From: SFJ001 sp045118955
Lineage (GTDB): Bacteria > Bacillota > Clostridia > Oscillospirales > Ruminococcaceae
Direction of reading: 5' to 3'
Length of the DNA stretch: 8,957 nt
NCBI GenBank assembly: GCA_045118955.1
Contig: JBGVKB010000120.1
Span: 1 to 8,957 of the forward strand
Below, in pieces: positions 1-5,379 of the stretch. The translations under genes were made by a program, and so were the position numbers. The notes beneath the pieces were generated by a model that was not told the origin of the DNA, searched no databases, and was given only the letters and a program-made list of their open reading frames with translations. Each line of letters starts with the position of its first letter. The first letter of the stretch is position 1.

Positions 1-513
1 GGGACGCAGGTAGCAGGTGCTGCTGGAGTCCTCGGTGACGCCGATGGCGGTCTTGAACATCAGGTTGAACTTGCGGATGGGGGTGAAGTCGTGCTTGCCG
101 CAGACGGGGCAGACCACGTCGGCGTGCTCGGCGATGAAGGCGTCCATCTCGTCAAAGCTCAGGGCGTCCACATTCACCTCGGGATGGGCCTCGCCGATCA
201 GCTTGTCGGCGCGATGGCGGGCCTTGCAGCTCTTGCAGTCCAGCAGAGGATCGCTGAAGCTGGCAACGTGGCCGGTGGTGACCCAGGTGGTGGGGTTCAT
301 GATGATGGCCGCGTCCAGACCCACGTTGGTGGGGCTTTCCTGCACGAACTTCTTCAGCCACGCCTTCTTGACGTTGTTCTTGAACTCAACGCCCAGGGGG
401 CCGTAATCCCAGCTGTTGGCCAGGCCGCCGTAGATCTCGCTGCCGGGATACACGAAGCCGCGGGTCTTGCACAGATTGACGATCGTTTCAAAGGACTTTT
501 CGCTGTTTTTCAT
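1..513 (-). CDS. glyQS: Glycyl-tRNA synthetase, single-chain class II type (N-terminal 171 residues; runs off left edge)
   Basis: This enzyme charges tRNA-Gly with glycine in the cytoplasm, using ATP. The minus-strand frame is open from an ATG at 513 to the window edge and reads MKNSEKSFETIVNLCK, followed by GFVYPGSEIYGGLANSWDYG at residues 19-38, a hallmark of the homodimeric (alpha2) GlyRS. Two Cys pairs, C93-x2-C96 and C135-x2-C138, look like the zinc-type insertion common in this family; metal binding is inferred. The visible part ends at YLRP, just where class II motif 2 (RPETAQG) would continue, so the catalytic core lies outside. The start is supported by AAGGAG at 523-528, nine bases upstream. 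The leader is only about 75 nt if the promoter at 596-625 is used, which leaves no room for a T-box although many Firmicute glyS genes have one. It is the first gene after a promoter, separate from the EamA gene. The identification is firm. Confidence 0.95.
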   Translation of the reverse strand, partial: MKNSEKSFETIVNLCKTRGFVYPGSEIYGGLANSWDYGPLGVEFKNNVKKAWLKKFVQESPTNVGLDAAIIMNPTTWVTTGHVASFSDPLLDCKSCKARHRADKLIGEAHPEVNVDALSFDEMDAFIAEHADVVCPVCGKHDFTPIRKFNLMFKTAIGVTEDSSSTCYLRP

Positions 514-595
514 AATACCTTACTCCTTACTGCGCGGCTGGCTGCCGCACCGCATATTTTGCGCCCGCGCTGTGTGGCGGGCAGATACAGTACCT

Positions 596-625
596 ATTAT
601 AAGCATAAGCCCCGCCTCTTGTAAA
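596..625 (-). promoter_or_regulatory. Sigma-A promoter of glyQS
   Basis: On the minus strand TTTACA (625-620) is followed after 18 bases by a perfect TATAAT (601-596). Transcription would start near 589, giving a leader of about 75 nt. The leader can form two small hairpins (GCCCGC/GCGGGC at 563-568/577-582 and GCGGC/GCCGC at 534-538/544-548), and neither covers the AAGGAG site. The -35 box lies inside the plus-oriented hairpin at 607-642. Confidence 0.8.
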
Positions 626-645
626 GCAAAGAAGCGGGGCTTTTT
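607..645 (+). terminator. Plus-oriented intrinsic terminator-like hairpin overlapping the glyQS promoter
   Basis: AAGCCCCGC (607-615) pairs with GCGGGGCTT (634-642). A further 4 bp (617-620 with 629-632) close an 8-nt loop, and the run ends in TTTTT at 641-645. The T-run lies on the plus side, so the orientation is plus, yet no plus-strand gene precedes it. On the minus strand it has no T-run, so it would be a poor terminator for the EamA transcript. Confidence 0.55.
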
Positions 646-657
646 GGCAATTTCGGC

Positions 658-693
658 AAAATAACCCGGCTTTTGTTCGTCAAAGTGCCGGGT
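658..693 (-). terminator. Intrinsic terminator downstream of the EamA-family gene
   Basis: ACCCGGC (664-670) pairs with GCCGGGT (687-693). The stem extends through TTTG/CAAA (672-675 with 681-684) to a 5-nt loop. On the minus strand the stem is followed by TTATTTTG (664-657). It begins about 20 bases past the EamA stop codon. A GTTTTG on the plus side (694-699) makes it potentially bidirectional. Confidence 0.65.
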
Positions 694-714
694 GTTTTGC
701 ATTGTGACGGAGGT

Positions 715-1632
715 TCAGCCGCCGCGGCGGGCGCTCTCCCGCGCCAGCAGCAGCACGGTGGCGAGGATCATGCCCATGCCGATGTAGTCCATGGCCACAA
801 AGGGGGTGCCCAGCCAGAGCGCCGAGCAGACCATGGCGCACACCGGCTCCACACAGGCGATCATGCTGGCGCGCACCCCGCCGATGGCCGCCACGCCCCG
901 CAGGTACAGGGTGTAGCCGCCCACCGTGCCCAGCAGGATGGTGCCGCCCGCCAGCGCCGCGAAGGCGGGCAGGTCGAGCTGCACCGGGCGCTCCCACGGG
1001 CGCAGCAGCCCGCAGAGCACCACGCCCGCCAGCACCATGCCCCAGCCCAGCAGCACCATGGTGCCGTAGCGGTGGGTGAGCCGCCCCGGCAGCAGGGTGT
1101 ACAAGGCCAGACCCAGCGCCGACACCAGACCCCACACCAGCGCCGCCGGGGTGATGGCCAGATTGGTGGGGTCGCCGTGGGTGGCCAGCAGGAAGGTGCC
1201 GCCGATGGCCAGCAGCACCCCAAGGCCCTCCAGCTTAGTGGGCAGCCGCCGCGCCAGCAGGCAGCTGTAGATCAGGATCATGGCCTGCCCAGTGTACTGC
1301 AGGGCGGTGGCGGTGCCGGAGTTGGAGTGGGAGATGGCCACCATGTAAAAATACTGGCAGCCGATCAGACCCAGCAGCGAGAAGGCCACCAGCCGCACCG
1401 CGTCCCGCTTGTCGCGCCAGATCGCGGCGTACGCCCGCCCCTGCCCGGCAAATCCCAGCACCAGCAGCAGAAGCCCCGCCGCCAGCATCCGCACCGCGCT
1501 GAGCCACTGGGCGTCCACCGCCCCCCGCTGGAACAGGTACTGCCCGCAGGTGCCGGAAAAGCCCCACAGCGCGCCGCCCAGCAGGGCGCAGAGCACGCCG
1601 CGGAGTTCTTGAATGTTGTTGTGTTTGTTCAT
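715..1632 (-). CDS. EamA/DMT-family transporter (10-TM drug/metabolite-type permease)
   Basis: This is a predicted inner-membrane permease of the drug/metabolite transporter superfamily, 305 residues, matching the family's usual ~300 with ten membrane segments in two EamA repeats. The first repeat opens with the typical GALWGFSGTCGQYLF (residues 20-34). Hydrophobic segments follow throughout, with the second repeat beginning about residue 157 (PAALVWGLVSALGLALY). The C-terminal EPVCAMVCSALWLG segment resembles the conserved EP...a.l.g motif near the end of the second EamA repeat. The substrate cannot be read from the sequence; members export metabolites or amino acids. The start at 1632 is chosen for AGAGAGG at 1640-1646, the start of homology, and the TATAAT at 1678-1683. 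The frame stays open upstream to 1881 but that extension has no membrane or family character. It appears monocistronic, with its own promoter and terminator. Confidence 0.88.
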   Translation of the reverse strand: MNKHNNIQELRGVLCALLGGALWGFSGTCGQYLFQRGAVDAQWLSAVRMLAAGLLLLVLGFAGQGRAYAAIWRDKRDAVRLVAFSLLGLIGCQYFYMVAISHSNSGTATALQYTGQAMILIYSCLLARRLPTKLEGLGVLLAIGGTFLLATHGDPTNLAITPAALVWGLVSALGLALYTLLPGRLTHRYGTMVLLGWGMVLAGVVLCGLLRPWERPVQLDLPAFAALAGGTILLGTVGGYTLYLRGVAAIGGVRASMIACVEPVCAMVCSALWLGTPFVAMDYIGMGMILATVLLLARESARRGG

Positions 1633-1677
1633 GGTGGTTCCTCTCTGCCCGGCACAGCGGGCGGTGTGTTCCCGCCC

Positions 1678-1705
1678 ATTATACCACGGCGGCGGGGCGG
1701 CGCAA
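1678..1705 (-). promoter_or_regulatory. Promoter of the EamA-family gene
   Basis: On the minus strand a perfect TATAAT (1683-1678) lies 16 bases downstream of TTGCGC (1705-1700), a weak -35 that keeps the TTG. The start would fall near 1671, giving a ~38-nt leader. An AT-rich tract at 1731-1780, unusual in this GC-rich region, lies about 25-75 bases upstream of the -35 and could act as an UP element or regulator site. Confidence 0.6.
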
Positions 1706-1944
1706 AGCACCCCGCCGGGGCGGTTCGCTTTTGTAAATAAAAATGCGGTGCAAAAATTTGGAAAAGAATGAAATCTTTTGCCCTTCTCTCTCGTATGATA
1801 AGCAGTGGAGCCGCCCGCACACACGGCTCCCGGGGCAGGGCCCTGCGGCCCGCCCGGATCAGACATTCTCTTCCTTTGCAAATATCCCTTAGCGCGGCAC
1901 GCCCCCGAGCCTTCTCAAGGCCCGGGGGCGTGCTGTTTGTGCGG
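1706..1944. other. Gene-free interval with structured DNA between the EamA and HAD genes
   Basis: I find no supportable gene in this part of the ~310-base gap. It holds an AT-rich tract (1731-1780) that includes a weak AAAAGA/TCTTTT hairpin (1762-1779), then GGAGCCG/CGGCTCC (1807-1813 with 1824-1830), a perfect 12-base palindrome GCAGGGCCCTGC (1835-1846), and the strong hairpin at 1897-1933. A TATGAT at 1794-1799 could be a plus-strand -10, but it has no credible -35. An ATG at 1866 on the minus strand has an AAAGGA-like site upstream and joins the EamA frame, but the encoded residues look non-coding. Confidence 0.5.
1897..1940 (+). terminator. Very strong GC hairpin with a weak plus-side T-run, just past the HAD stop
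   Basis: GCACGCCCCCG (1897-1907) pairs with CGGGGGCGTGC (1923-1933). The stem continues after a small internal loop as CCTT/AAGG (1910-1913 with 1917-1920) around a 3-nt loop. On the plus side TGTTTGTG follows. On the minus side, where the HAD transcript would end, the stem is followed by CGCGCTAAGG with no T-run. It may end the HAD mRNA only weakly, or serve plus-strand transcription. Confidence 0.5.
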
Positions 1945-2616
1945 TCATTCCGGCCGGTCAAACCAGTCGGCGGGGTCGAAGTCCTCCCAGCGGGCGATGC
2001 GCAGGTCGGCGAGGGCGGCCATCTCCTCCCAGTCCGGGCGGCTGGCCTCGTCCTCCACCATCACGGTGAAAAAGCCCGCCTCGTGGGCGGTGCGCAGGGA
2101 GGGCAGCGCGTCCTCAAACACCGCCGTGTGCGCCGGGTCGGCCCCCAGCAGCGCCGCGCCCTCCAGATAGATGCGCGGCTCGTGCTTGCTGCCGTACACC
2201 TCGCTGCTCAGCATGGCGGCGAACTTCGGGGTCATCCCCAGCCGGTCCATGGCGGCGTGGATCTCCCGCAGGCAGCTCGCGCTGGCGAGGGCGGCGGGCA
2301 CCCCCATGGCGTTCAGACGCTCCACCGCCGCCTGTGCGCCGGGCTTCAGGGGCAGAAGGCGGTCGTACTGGTCGCGGATGTGCTCCAGCACCTGGGCGGT
2401 GAGCTGCGCCGGGGTGACCGGCAGCCCGTAGCGCGCCACCATGATCTCGGCGCACTGGGGGATGGTCAGGGGGATCATCTCCCGCATGACGCTCTCGTCC
2501 GGGGTCACAGCGTACCGCCCCAGCACCGCCTGGGGCGCGGCCGCCCACATGGCCATGGAGTCCAGCAGGGTGCCGTCCATATCAAACAGGGCGGCGCGGA
2601 GTTTTTGGTGATTCAT
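1945..2616 (-). CDS. HAD-superfamily (subfamily IA) phosphatase
   Basis: This is a predicted cytoplasmic Mg-dependent phosphohydrolase of 223 residues, the usual length for the beta-phosphoglucomutase/phosphoglycolate-phosphatase-like group. All four HAD motifs are present: motif I DMDGTLLDS with nucleophile D12 and acid/base D14; motif II with S112 in VPAALASAS; motif III with K144 in the segment YGSKHEPRIYLEGA; motif IV with E168-D169 in VFEDALPSLRTAHEAGF. Residues 20-90 form the alpha-helical cap that selects substrate, so the phosphate ester used cannot be told from sequence. The E-D form of motif IV and the PRIYLEGAALLG stretch are typical of sugar- or nucleotide-phosphate phosphatases. 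The start is supported by AAAGGAG at 2626-2632, nine bases upstream. It has its own strong promoter and appears monocistronic. Family membership is secure, substrate unknown. Confidence 0.9.
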   Translation of the reverse strand: MNHQKLRAALFDMDGTLLDSMAMWAAAPQAVLGRYAVTPDESVMREMIPLTIPQCAEIMVARYGLPVTPAQLTAQVLEHIRDQYDRLLPLKPGAQAAVERLNAMGVPAALASASCLREIHAAMDRLGMTPKFAAMLSSEVYGSKHEPRIYLEGAALLGADPAHTAVFEDALPSLRTAHEAGFFTVMVEDEASRPDWEEMAALADLRIARWEDFDPADWFDRPE

Positions 2617-2666
2617 CGGGTGGTTCTCCTTTGTCTGCGCCCTGCGGCGGGCGGCGGTATCGTCTT

Positions 2667-2695
2667 ACTATACCAGCCCGGGCGGGGGTTGGCAA
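2667..2695 (-). promoter_or_regulatory. Strong promoter of the HAD phosphatase gene
   Basis: On the minus strand TTGCCA (2695-2690) is followed after exactly 17 bases by TATAGT (2672-2667). The -10 is preceded by TGG, an extended -10 (TGnTATAGT). The start would be near 2660, about 44 bases before the ATG. Confidence 0.75.
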
Positions 2696-2760
2696 GGGGG
2701 CTGTCGTTCTTTGCCGTATGCGTCAGGCTTGCCGCTGCCCTACGGCGTTTTCCGCCCCGT

Positions 2761-2830
2761 CCCTCATCCGTCTCGACCTGCGGTCCCGACAGCTTCCACC
2801 AAAGGGGGGAAGCCCCGGCCTGTGGCCGGG
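2761..2830. repeat. REP-like intergenic element of three consecutive hairpins
   Basis: The interval between the HAD promoter and the argF terminator has no gene. It begins CCCTCATCCGTCTCG and continues through a stem-loop (GTC..GACC/GGTC..GAC, 2770-2790), a second one (GCTTCC/GGAAGC, 2792-2797 with 2808-2813, A/G-rich loop) and a third (CCCGGCC/GGCCGGG, 2814-2820 with 2824-2830, 3-nt loop). From memory, near-identical blocks (CCTCATCCGTCTCG, then a CCACCTTCCC-type arm and its complement) recur between genes in Faecalibacterium-like genomes. Only one copy is in this window, so the repeat status is recalled rather than shown here. Confidence 0.5.
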
Positions 2831-2886
2831 AGAGGGCGCTGCAGCGGTGCAGGTGCCTGCTTGCCCGCGGGGGGCTGCGGTCTGCC

Positions 2887-2928
2887 GCTGTGTCCGCAAC
2901 GCCCGCATACCACCCCTCCGGACACAGC
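2887..2928. repeat. Perfect 10-bp inverted repeat downstream of argF
   Basis: GCTGTGTCCG (2887-2896) and CGGACACAGC (2919-2928) are exact inverted copies separated by 22 bases. No T-run follows on either side. The right arm directly abuts the T-run of the argF terminator (2929-2932). It may be a second 3'-end structure for the argF transcript or the edge of the neighbouring repeat element. Confidence 0.55.
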
Positions 2929-2957
2929 AAAACAGAGCCTCCGCCGGGGAGGCTCTG
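2929..2957 (-). terminator. Intrinsic terminator of argF
   Basis: A 10-bp perfect stem (2933-2942 with 2948-2957) closes a 5-nt loop. On the minus strand it is followed by TTTT (2932-2929) and then GCTG. It starts about 18 bases past the argF stop codon. Confidence 0.85.
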
Positions 2958-2975
2958 CGGTGTGGGTTCGCCCGT

Positions 2976-3968
2976 TTACAGGGTGGTGGCCGCCAGCACG
3001 GCCTTGATGGTGTGCATCCGGTTTTCGGCCTCGTCGAACACGATGGACTGGGGGCCTTCAAACACCTCGTCGGTGACCTCCATGGCGTCACGGCCGAACT
3101 TCTCGCCCATCTCCCTGCCCACGGTGGTCTTGTGGTCGTGGTAGGCGGGCAGGCAGTGCATGAACCGCGCCTGCGGGCCGGCGTTGGCCATCAGCGCCGC
3201 GTTCACCTGATAGTCCGCCAGGTCGGCGATGCGCTCCGCCCAGACCTCCACCGGCTCGCCCATGCTCACCCACACGTCGGTGTAGACCACATGGGCGCCC
3301 TTGGTGGCCTGCATGGGGTCGGTGATGAACTGCAGGGTCGCGCCGGTCTCGGCGGCGATGGCCTGACACTGGGCCACCAGCGCCGGCTCGGGGAAGTACT
3401 TCTCGGGGGCGCAGGCCACAAAGTCCATGCCCAGCTTGGCACAGCCCACCATCAGCGAGTTGCCCATGTTGTACCGGGCGTCGCCCATGTACACCAGCTT
3501 GATGCCCTTCAGGGTGCCGAAGTGCTCCCGGATGGTCAGCATATCCGCCAGGATCTGGGTGGGGTGGAACTCGTTGGTCAGGCCGTTCCACACCGGCACG
3601 CCGGCGTACCTGGCCAGGTCCTCCACGATCTGCTGCCCGTAGCCCCGGTACTCGATGCCGTCAAACATCCGCCCCAGCACCCGGGCGGTGTCGGCGATGC
3701 TCTCCTTTTTGCCGATCTGGCTGCCGGAGGGGTCCAGATAGGTCACCTGCATCCCCAGATCGTGGGCCGCCACCTCAAAGCTGCACCGAGTGCGGGTGCT
3801 GGTCTTTTCAAAGATCAGCGCGATGTTGCGCCCGCGCAGGCTGTCGTGGGGGATGTGCGCCTTCTTCTTGGCCTTCAGCTCGGCGGCCAGGTCGATCAGA
3901 CCCTCGATCTCGGCGGGGGTGAAGTCCAGCAGCTTCAGAAAGCTCTTGCCTTTCAGTTCCAGTGCCAT
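2976..3968 (-). CDS. argF: Ornithine carbamoyltransferase
   Basis: The enzyme joins carbamoyl phosphate and ornithine to give citrulline in cytoplasmic arginine synthesis. The 330 residues match the family length (E. coli ArgF about 334). The carbamoyl-phosphate site is STRTR (57-61) with KES at 88-90 and HPTQ at 135-138. The ornithine site shows D231 and SMG (235-237), and HCLPAYH (271-277) carries the catalytic Cys272. The start is supported by AAGGAGG at 3976-3982, seven bases upstream. It is monocistronic: own promoter with an ArgR-like operator cluster, own terminator, and no argininosuccinate or carbamate kinase gene next to it. The operators favour the biosynthetic role (argF); the catabolic counterpart (arcB) is closely related and cannot be fully excluded by sequence, but arcA and arcC are absent here. 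Confidence 0.95.
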   Translation of the reverse strand: MALELKGKSFLKLLDFTPAEIEGLIDLAAELKAKKKAHIPHDSLRGRNIALIFEKTSTRTRCSFEVAAHDLGMQVTYLDPSGSQIGKKESIADTARVLGRMFDGIEYRGYGQQIVEDLARYAGVPVWNGLTNEFHPTQILADMLTIREHFGTLKGIKLVYMGDARYNMGNSLMVGCAKLGMDFVACAPEKYFPEPALVAQCQAIAAETGATLQFITDPMQATKGAHVVYTDVWVSMGEPVEVWAERIADLADYQVNAALMANAGPQARFMHCLPAYHDHKTTVGREMGEKFGRDAMEVTDEVFEGPQSIVFDEAENRMHTIKAVLAATTL

Positions 3969-4000
3969 GGTGGTTCCTCCTTGGGCGGGCGGTGCATACG

Positions 4001-4047
4001 CCCTGCATTTTATGCACGCTTATGCAATTTAAGCGCATATTTATTCA
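4001..4047 (-). promoter_or_regulatory. ArgR-type operator cluster upstream of argF
   Basis: The 14-mer at 4034-4047 (CGCATATTTATTCA) matches the ARG box pattern TGAATWWWWATTCA at 12 of 14 positions. Beside it lie the palindrome-like TGCATTTTATGCA (4004-4016) and an inverted repeat CGCTTA/TAAGCG (4017-4022 with 4030-4035). Further TGCAT/ATGCA half-sites lie at 4022-4026 and 3993-3997. The cluster spans the predicted start site and early leader of argF, the right place for arginine-dependent repression. ArgR itself is not in the window. Confidence 0.65.
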
Positions 4048-4058
4048 GGTATGCCCCT

Positions 4059-4087
4059 ATTTTACTCCCGCCGCGGTGAAAATGCAA
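4059..4087 (-). promoter_or_regulatory. argF promoter
   Basis: On the minus strand TTGCAT (4087-4082) is followed after 17 bases by TAAAAT (4064-4059). Transcription would start near 4052, placing the ARG-box-like site at about +5 to +18. A second TAAAAT (4012-4007) exists nearer the gene but lacks a -35. Confidence 0.7.
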
Positions 4088-4117
4088 CCCCGCCGGGCGG
4101 CCCGGGGCGGGGCTTTT
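4088..4117 (+). terminator. GC-rich hairpin with plus-side TTTT, abutting the argF -35 box
   Basis: CCCCGCC (4088-4094) pairs with GGCGGGG (4106-4112). A small inner stem GGG/CCC (4095-4097 with 4101-4103) closes the loop, and CTTTTG follows at 4113-4118. The orientation is plus, but no plus-strand gene lies upstream. The hairpin touches the argF -35 box directly. Confidence 0.5.
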
Positions 4118-4214
4118 GTGAGGTTGCACAAGGTTTCAGCCGTGGCGGCGCGATTTTTCTGCATGACAGTCCCCGGGCTTGTGTTTGGTTCCCCCTGCAA
4201 AAACCGCAAGAATC
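4118..4214. other. Non-coding interval between the divergent argF and potA promoters
   Basis: I see no gene and no confident regulatory motif in these ~100 bases. A run of five T's at 4154-4158 and a C-rich stretch near 4190 are the only features that stand out. No usable -35 element for the potA promoter is obvious at its right end. Confidence 0.4.
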
Positions 4215-4242
4215 TGGTATACTTGATACAATTGGTATACTT
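4215..4242 (+). promoter_or_regulatory. potABC promoter region with tandem TGGTATACTT repeats
   Basis: The 10-mer TGGTATACTT occurs at 4215-4224 and again at 4233-4242, an 18-bp period. Each copy reads as an extended -10 (TGnTATACT); neither has a good -35. Use of the second gives a start near 4248 and a ~60-nt leader. Each copy also holds the palindrome GTATAC. Tandem GGTATA elements are bound by NanR, and GTATAC-containing operators are known for other GntR/FCD regulators, so the repeats may be operators overlapping the promoter. Confidence 0.6.
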
Positions 4243-4308
4243 TATCAGAGTTAAGGCGAACAATGAGGAGGGGGCGGTGTGCCCCATCCTTTGGAGCAAG
4301 GAGCGACC

Positions 4309-5379
4309 ATGAGCGAAACCATCCTGCAATTGCAGAACATCTCCAAGCGGTTCGGCGCGGCGCAGGTGCTGCGGGGGCTGAGCCTTGAGGCGGCGGCGGG
4401 CGAGTTCATCACCCTGCTGGGCGCGTCCGGCTGCGGCAAGACCACCACCCTGCGCATCATCGCCGGGCTGGAGACCCCCGACGAGGGGCGGGTGCTGCTG
4501 GGCGGGCGGGACGTGACCGACCTGCCCCCCGAGCGGCGGGACGTGAACACCGTGTTCCAGAGCTACGCCCTGTTCCCCCACATGACCGTGGCCGGCAACA
4601 TCGGCTACGGGCTGCGGCTGCGGGGCGTGCCCAAGGCGGACATCGAGCGCACCGTACAGCAGGCGCTGGAGCTGGTGCAGCTTGAGGGCTACGGCGGCCG
4701 CCGCCCCGACCAGCTCTCCGGCGGGCAGCGCCAGCGGGTGGCCATCGCCCGGGCGGTGGTGAACCGTCCCCGGGTGCTGCTGCTGGACGAGCCGCTGGGC
4801 GCGCTGGACTTACAGCTTCGCCGCCGGATGCAGCTTGAATTGAAGCAGCTTCAGCAGCGGCTGGGCATCACCTTCATCTACATCACCCACGACCAGGAGG
4901 AGGCCCTCACCATGTCCGACCGCATCGCCGTGATGCGGGACGGCGGCTTTGTGCAGGTGGGCACCCCCGCTCAGGTGTACGACCGCCCCGCCACCAGCTA
5001 TGTGGCGCGGTTCGTGGGCAGCGCCAACGTGCTGGAGGGTCACGTCACCGCCGTCGGGGACGGGCGGCTGACCCTGTCGGTGGCGGGCTGCACCGCCCAC
5101 GCCCTCACCTGCGGGCGCAGCTTCGCCCCCGGCCAGCCCATCGCGCTGGCGCTGCGCAGCGAGCAGGTGGAGTTCGTGCCCGAGGGCAGCGGTATCCCCG
5201 CGGTGGTGCGTGAAAAAAGCTTTGCCGGCGGGATGCTGCGCATCGGGCTGGAGCTGCCGGACGGCACCCGCCTGACCGCCAGCCGCCACGGCATCGACCC
5301 GGGGCTGAGCGCGGGCGACCGGCTGAGCATCGGCTGGGCGGCACAGGCCGCCGTGCCCGTGGAGGTGGACGACCGATGA
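4309..5379 (+). CDS. potA: ABC transporter ATPase, spermidine/putrescine (PotA) type
   Basis: This is the cytoplasmic ATP-hydrolysing subunit that drives import through PotB/PotC. It has 356 residues (E. coli PotA 378). The nucleotide-binding domain shows Walker A GASGCGKTT (38-46), Q-loop Q84, signature LSGGQ (136-140), Walker B LLLDEP (157-162), D-loop GALD (164-167) and switch H194. RFVGSANVLEGHV near residue 240 leads into a C-terminal TOBE domain, the layout of PotA/CysA/MalK-type ATPases. The ATG at 4309 is preferred because AAGGAG lies five bases upstream (4298-4303) and the protein then begins MSETILQLQNISKRF as in the family; an in-frame GTG at 4279 also has an AGGAGG (4265-4270) and would add ten residues. 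It overlaps potB by four bases (ATGA), so translation is probably coupled. The specificity name rests on the operon and should be read as polyamine-type. Confidence 0.9.
   Translation: MSETILQLQNISKRFGAAQVLRGLSLEAAAGEFITLLGASGCGKTTTLRIIAGLETPDEGRVLLGGRDVTDLPPERRDVNTVFQSYALFPHMTVAGNIGYGLRLRGVPKADIERTVQQALELVQLEGYGGRRPDQLSGGQRQRVAIARAVVNRPRVLLLDEPLGALDLQLRRRMQLELKQLQQRLGITFIYITHDQEEALTMSDRIAVMRDGGFVQVGTPAQVYDRPATSYVARFVGSANVLEGHVTAVGDGRLTLSVAGCTAHALTCGRSFAPGQPIALALRSEQVEFVPEGSGIPAVVREKSFAGGMLRIGLELPDGTRLTASRHGIDPGLSAGDRLSIGWAAQAAVPVEVDDR

Noticed and set aside
673..1740. Plus-strand open frame (355 codons) opposite the EamA gene
   Set aside because: Rich in Q, H, G, P and R as expected for the complement of a GC-rich membrane protein gene; no recognisable domain and no start signal.
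1794..1799. TATGAT as a firm plus-strand promoter for a small RNA
   Set aside because: No -35 hexamer resembling TTGACA is found 15-19 bases upstream; kept only as part of a speculative finding.
1633..1881. N-terminal extension of the EamA protein up to 1881 or 1866
   Set aside because: The extra residues lack membrane character, the promoter TATAAT at 1678-1683 would lie inside the gene, and a good ribosome site precedes the ATG at 1632.
4007..4012. Second TAAAAT as a proximal argF -10
   Set aside because: No -35 lies at a suitable distance; the upstream TTGCAT-17-TAAAAT pair is much better.
2631..4079. Long plus-strand open frame (482 codons) across the argF region
   Set aside because: It is antisense to argF, has a low-complexity composition (many H, G, V, Q), no ribosome site, and covers the argF promoter and terminator. 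Long antisense frames are expected in GC-rich coding DNA.
4279..4308. GTG start ten codons upstream for potA
   Set aside because: It has an AGGAGG upstream, but the ATG at 4309 also has one and gives the family-typical N-terminus. Kept as an alternative only.
4088..4308. Riboswitch or tRNA in the argF-potA divergent region
   Set aside because: I found no T-arm GGTTCGA-like signature, no aptamer core I recognise, and the leaders of both genes are short.
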